Source: DASSUW01 sp963849695
GTDB taxonomy: Bacteria > Actinomycetota > Thermoleophilia > Solirubrobacterales > Solirubrobacteraceae
Direction: 5' to 3'
Length of the DNA: 64,000 bases
Assembly (NCBI GenBank): GCA_963849695.1
Contig: CAWKIT010000024.1
Coordinates: 9,643-73,642 of the forward strand
Shown here: positions 61,039-64,000 of the stretch, piece after piece
Numbering within the stretch: position 1 is the stretch's first letter
Layout of the letters: each line of letters starts with the position of its first letter
Translations under genes and position numbers: made by a program
The notes under the pieces: model-generated
Databases searched by the model: none
What the model was told of the DNA's origin: nothing
Seen by the model: only the letters and a program-made list of their open reading frames with translations

Positions 61039-61764
61039 GTGCCCGGTCAGGTCATCGCCGTCCTGCACAACCTCGCCGACGCGTTCACGGGCCACGCGGG
61101 ACCGGCGCTTCGGTCCTCGGGAGCTGAGCTCGACGAGCGCCGTCTGCTCGACGGAGACCCGCTGCCGGCCGTCGACGAGGCCGACGGGATCGTCGCCTTC
61201 GGGGGCGACCAGTCGGTCCGCGACATCGATCGCGATCCGCTCCTGACCGCCGAGGCGGAGCTCCTGCGCGACGCCGCGGTCCGCGGTGTCCCGGTGCTCG
61301 GCGTCTGCCTCGGGGCGCAGCTGCTCGCGCACGCGCTCGGCGGCGGGGTGGCGCGGCTGCCGCGCCGGATGGTGGCGTGGGCGCCGATCGAGCCGCTGCC
61401 GGCGGCGGCCGACGATCCGGTGCTCGGCTCGCTGCCCGCGGGCGCGATGGCGCTGCACTGGAACGAGGACGGGTTCGAGCTGCCGGCCGGGGCGGTCGAG
61501 CTGCTCCGGCGACCGGGCGGCAGCGGCGAGGGCTTCCGGTACGGCGACCGCGCCTGGGGCGTCCAGTTCCATCCCGAGGTCGACCCGGAGAGTCTCGAGG
61601 GCTGGTACCGGATGGGTTACCAGGAGCTGTCCGAGGCCGGTGTCACCGAGGAGCAGGCGCGCGCGGCCGACGCGTTGCACCTGCATGGCCAGCGCGCACT
61701 GTCCGAGGCCCTGTTCGGGGGCTTCGCGCGCGTCGTGGCCGGCGCGCGCTCGCTCGCCGCGTGA
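61039..61764 (+). CDS. class I glutamine amidotransferase-like protein
   Basis: 241 residues. Nucleophile elbow VPVLGVCLGAQLLAHALGG with catalytic Cys near residue 92, and the His-Glu pair in WGVQFHPEVDPESLEGW near 175. It resembles GMP-synthase-like or YvdE-type stand-alone glutaminases that act on small gamma-glutamyl compounds or supply ammonia to a partner. No synthase partner is adjacent. The stop overlaps the thioesterase start (GTGA), so they are co-transcribed. Confidence 0.9.
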   Translation: MPGQVIAVLHNLADAFTGHAGPALRSSGAELDERRLLDGDPLPAVDEADGIVAFGGDQSVRDIDRDPLLTAEAELLRDAAVRGVPVLGVCLGAQLLAHALGGGVARLPRRMVAWAPIEPLPAAADDPVLGSLPAGAMALHWNEDGFELPAGAVELLRRPGGSGEGFRYGDRAWGVQFHPEVDPESLEGWYRMGYQELSEAGVTEEQARAADALHLHGQRALSEALFGGFARVVAGARSLAA

Positions 61765-62186
61765 GCGACTACCCGCACCGGCTGGCGATCCCGACGCGCT
61801 GGCAGGACAACGACGTCTACGGGCACGTCAACAACGTCGAGTACTACGCGTTCTTCGACACGGTGATCAACGCATACCTGATCCGCGAGGGCGGACTCGA
61901 CATCTACTCGGGGGAGGTCATCGGGCTGTGCGTGGAGTCGCACTGCGAGTTCCGTGCGCCGCTGGCGTTCCCGGAGACCGTGGAGGCCGGCCTGCGCGTC
62001 GCCCACCTCGGCCGCTCGAGCGTGCGCTACGAGATCGGCCTGTTCGGCGAGGACGCTCGCGAGCCGGCCGCTACCGGCTGGTTCGTGCACGTGTTCGTCG
62101 ACCGCGCGGCGCGCCGGCCGGTCGAGATCCCGGCCGGCGTGCGCGCCGCTTTGGAGGCGATCAGCGTGCCTCCATCTGCTCCGTGA
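61761..62186 (+). CDS. acyl-CoA thioesterase (4HBT hotdog fold)
   Basis: 141 residues. YPHRLAIPTRWQDNDVYGHVNNVEYYAFFDTVINAYL carries the 4-hydroxybenzoyl-CoA thioesterase signature R-x-D-xD-x-x-GHVNN-x-Y with the catalytic Asp. It then has HCEFRAPLAFPETVEAGLRVAHLGRSSVRYEIGLF. It hydrolyses acyl-CoA thioesters; chain length unknown. GTG 61761 overlaps the upstream stop. A TetR regulator follows 52 bases downstream and may control it. Confidence 0.92.
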   Translation: MSDYPHRLAIPTRWQDNDVYGHVNNVEYYAFFDTVINAYLIREGGLDIYSGEVIGLCVESHCEFRAPLAFPETVEAGLRVAHLGRSSVRYEIGLFGEDAREPAATGWFVHVFVDRAARRPVEIPAGVRAALEAISVPPSAP

Positions 62187-62200
62187 GCGCTGCGACACGC

Positions 62201-62238
62201 TGTCGCACACGGCGTCACGATCTGCAAAACTGCTGGAA
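62201..62238 (+). promoter_or_regulatory. TetR operator and promoter
   Basis: TGCGACA-CGC-TGTCGCA (62201-62217) is a perfect seven-base inverted repeat 21 bases before ATG 62239. AAAACT (62226-62231) ends seven bases before that ATG. The arrangement fits autorepression. Confidence 0.5.
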
Positions 62239-62865
62239 ATGAGCTCGGGGCCGGCCGCCGCACGTCGTCGTTCCAATGCGCGCGTGCGCCGTGAGGAGGC
62301 GCGCGAGCGGATCCTCGGCGCGGCCGAGAAGGTGCTCCTCGAGCGCCCGTACCGGGACATCACCGTCGACCTGGTGATGGCCGGGACGGGGCTTTCTCGC
62401 ACCGTGTTCTACCGCCACTTCGACGGCCTGCCCGATGTGTTGCTCACGCTGCTTAGGATGATCGAGGGCGAGCTCGTGGCGCCGATGCTCGCGCCGGTGA
62501 CCGACCCGGATACGTGGCTCCGAGAGCTGCTGGCGAGTGGCGTGGAGACCTTCTCGCGCTACGGCCCGTTCATGCGCGCGCTCGACCACGCCGCGGGGCA
62601 GGACGCGGAGATCGAGGCCGCGTATGGCGCCGTCGTCGACCGCTTCATCGAGCAGACGGCTGAGGTGATTGGAGCGGATGAGCGCGCGTACGAGCTCGCT
62701 CGTGCGCTGAATCTGATGAACGGTCACTACCTGATGGAGACGCTCGGCAAGGACCCCGATTTCGACCGCGAGCTGGCCCTCGAAACGCTGCTCACGATCT
62801 GGGGTGCGGTGGCTCTCGCACGAGGGTCCGGCGGGGCCGGTTCAGCGGTGGCCACCGAACATTGA
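62239..62865 (+). CDS. TetR-family transcriptional regulator
   Basis: 208 residues. HTH: RVRREEARERILGAAEKVLLERPYRDITVDLVMAGTGLSRTVFYRHFDGLPDVLLTLL. The C-terminal ligand domain is helical (LRELLASGVETFSRYGPFMRALDHAAGQDAEIEAAYGAVVDRFIEQTAEVI). It resembles EthR-type regulators of monooxygenase or lipid genes. Just upstream is a perfect inverted repeat likely to be its own operator. It probably controls the thioesterase genes or a target outside the window. Confidence 0.92.
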   Translation: MSSGPAAARRRSNARVRREEARERILGAAEKVLLERPYRDITVDLVMAGTGLSRTVFYRHFDGLPDVLLTLLRMIEGELVAPMLAPVTDPDTWLRELLASGVETFSRYGPFMRALDHAAGQDAEIEAAYGAVVDRFIEQTAEVIGADERAYELARALNLMNGHYLMETLGKDPDFDRELALETLLTIWGAVALARGSGGAGSAVATEH

Positions 62866-62891
62866 ACTCCGATCCGCTTGACGGAAGCGCA

Positions 62892-62905
62892 GTCAGACTT
62901 CTGAC
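62892..62905. repeat. short palindrome GTCAGACTTCTGAC
   Basis: A six-base inverted repeat (GTCAGA-CT-TCTGAC) lying between the TetR stop and the start of the proline-rich protein. It could be a regulatory site or part of the preceding terminator. Confidence 0.3.
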
Positions 62906-62983
62906 GCAGGGTGGCGATGCGGCGCGGGGAAGCGGGCACCCGTTGTCGAAGCGGTTCCGTTTGGCGGGAACGGAGAGACGCGG

Positions 62984-64000
62984 ATGGTCTCGATGCGAGT
63001 GCGGATTGGATCTCGTAACAGCCGAAGGATTTGGTGGCTGACCGCCACACTCCTCGCTGCGATCTTCGGCCTCCCGGCCACGAGCTCCGCGCAAGGCCTT
63101 CCGGCCATCCCGCCTGTAGATACGAGCGCGGCAACGACCGCGGTCCAGACTGCCGTCGACACCGCCGTCCAGGCCGCTCCCGGCCGCTCCGGCGCCCGCG
63201 CCACCGGCCGCTCCGGCGCCTGCGCCGCAGCCCGCCCCGGCGCCCGAGCCGCAGCCCGCCCCGGCGCCCGAGCCACCCGCCGCACCGGCACCTGAGCCGC
63301 AGCCCGCCCCGGCACCCGAGCCGCAGCCCGCCCCGGCACCCGAGCCGCAGCCCGCCCCGGCACCCGAGCCGCAGCCCGCCCCGGCACCCGAGCCGCAGCC
63401 CGCCGCACCGGCACCCGAGCCGCAGCCGGCACCGGAGCCGGTCACGCAGGTCGCCGCCGCGGTCGAGCAAGCGACCCAGCCGGCAGCCGAGTCCAGCGTG
63501 CCCGCCGGGGCTCCCGCTGAGCAGCAGACGCCCATTTCTCAACCCGTCGTCGAGACTGTCACCGAAACGACCGAGGCGGCTCCGGTGACGTCGGTCATCG
63601 ACCAGGTCACCAACACAGCCGAGCCGGTCGTCCAGAGCGTCACCCAGACGACGCAGGAGCCGGCCCCTGTCGAGCCGATCGCCGACCTGACCCCGACTCC
63701 CACCCCCGACCCGGTCGTCGAGGACGCCGCCGAGACCACCCAACCGGTCACCACGCCCAGCACCGGTCAAGGCGATTCGACCGCCGCCGTCGTCACCGAG
63801 ACCGCCGCCGACGATCACCGACACCATCGCCCCCGTCGCCGACCAGGTCACCGAGACGATCGAGCCGGTCAACGACCTCATCACCGAGACCGTCACCCCG
63901 GTCGCCGACGACGTCACCGATCAGATCGCCCCGACCGGCGGCACCGACATCACCGAACCGGTCACCACCACCGTCACCGATCAGATCGAGTCGAGCACTG
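62984..64000 (+). CDS. secreted proline-rich repeat protein, 3'-partial, two frameshifts
   Basis: Signal peptide (SRRIWWLTATLLAAIFGLPATSSAQG), then a TAVQTAVDTAVQAAP start. A long stretch of PAPEPQ repeats from a 24-base tandem unit follows (about 63240-63430), then Thr/Val-rich repeats (PVVETVTETTE, PVVQSVTQTTQ, DLITETVTPVADDVTDQIAP) to the window edge. The frame breaks at a CCC run (63179-63181) and again near 63804-63812, each cured by dropping one base. A ribosome site (ACGGAGAG) precedes ATG 62984. It looks like a surface or wall-spanning protein of low complexity; no domain recognised. Confidence 0.6.
63240..63430 (+). repeat. 24-base tandem repeats encoding PAPEPQ
   Basis: About eight near-identical 24-base units (CCCGCCCCGGCACCCGAGCC plus GCAG) in a row, with single-base variation and one unit carrying GCC in place of CCG. 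A typical site for slippage and assembly collapse. Confidence 0.75.

Noticed and set aside
63240..63430. Possible CRISPR array
   Set aside because: Direct 24-base repeats without unique spacers that encode PAPEPQ; a coding tandem repeat.
1..64000. tRNA, rRNA, transposase or phage genes
   Set aside because: I looked for GGTTCGA-type T-loops, DDE or tyrosine/serine recombinase motifs and phage structural motifs and found none I could support.

Overview
The window is a 64 kb piece of a very GC-rich (roughly 70%) bacterial chromosome. Dense genes with ATGA/GTGA/TGATG overlaps, frequent GTG and TTG starts, GH15 and GH13 starch hydrolases, a fused SecD-SecF, an MFS/MarR pair and many two-component kinases of the HisKA_3 type fit an actinobacterium, most likely of the Thermoleophilia/Solirubrobacterales type. 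That placement is inference from gene content and style; there is no rRNA, tRNA or phylogenetic marker comparison here. I saw no transposase, integrase, phage gene, rRNA, tRNA or CRISPR array.

Layout. 1-3.4 kb: response regulator, patatin-like lipase and PAS histidine kinase. 3.4-4.2 kb: a decayed non-coding patch with a GH4 glycosidase remnant and hairpins. 4.2-9.8 kb: secreted glucoamylase, STAS protein, NmrA-like reductase and a polytopic GT-C-like membrane protein. 10-21.7 kb: a block of small membrane proteins (DUF7144, UPF0104, GAP, HdeD, BrkB, DUF202, AI-2E, PH domain) and a HerA-like ATPase around a large MalT/LAL-type LuxR regulator. 21.8-31.5 kb: LigA, a ferredoxin reductase, an aldo/keto reductase, small enzymes, a secreted subtilase with RTX repeats and an ECF sigma factor. 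31.8-38.6 kb: SecDF, a two-component system and an ABC transporter. 38.7-41.6 kb: secreted alpha-amylase with a CBM41-like end. 41.7-46.3 kb: ATP-grasp enzyme, GGDEF/EAL protein, secreted EEP nuclease. 46.3-49.1 kb: GntR plus E1 alpha and beta of a 2-oxo-acid dehydrogenase. 49.3-54.4 kb: MarR/MFS pair, then an ATP-grasp/alpha-E/transglutaminase operon. 54.5-64 kb: divergent DapB, RsbW-like kinase, a lipoprotein/kinase/DUF4097 operon, LysR, glutamine amidotransferase, thioesterase, TetR, and a proline-rich secreted protein leaving the window.

The most striking observation is a repeated promoter architecture in the 10-20 kb block. Eight promoters at seven intergenic sites carry TCACCC-N5-GGGTGA-N7-TCACCC followed 10 bases later by a -10 element of the form NANNNT, with small deviations at three of them. 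The start codon usually lies 7-9 bases further on. They flank the MalT/LAL-type regulator on both sides and drive almost exclusively membrane-protein genes. By position and sequence the GGGTGA box resembles a MalT box (near -38.5). I infer a compact envelope-stress regulon read by that regulator.

More widely, about fifteen genes in the window have a -10-like hexamer 6-9 bases before the start codon, which suggests that leaderless mRNAs are common here. Several genes, including secDF, carry apparent insertions that break the frame. Two of these are 14-base-period partial duplications. They could be assembly errors or real mutations. An aldo/keto reductase contains an in-frame insert made of two perfect hairpins, which looks like a protein-coding palindromic element.
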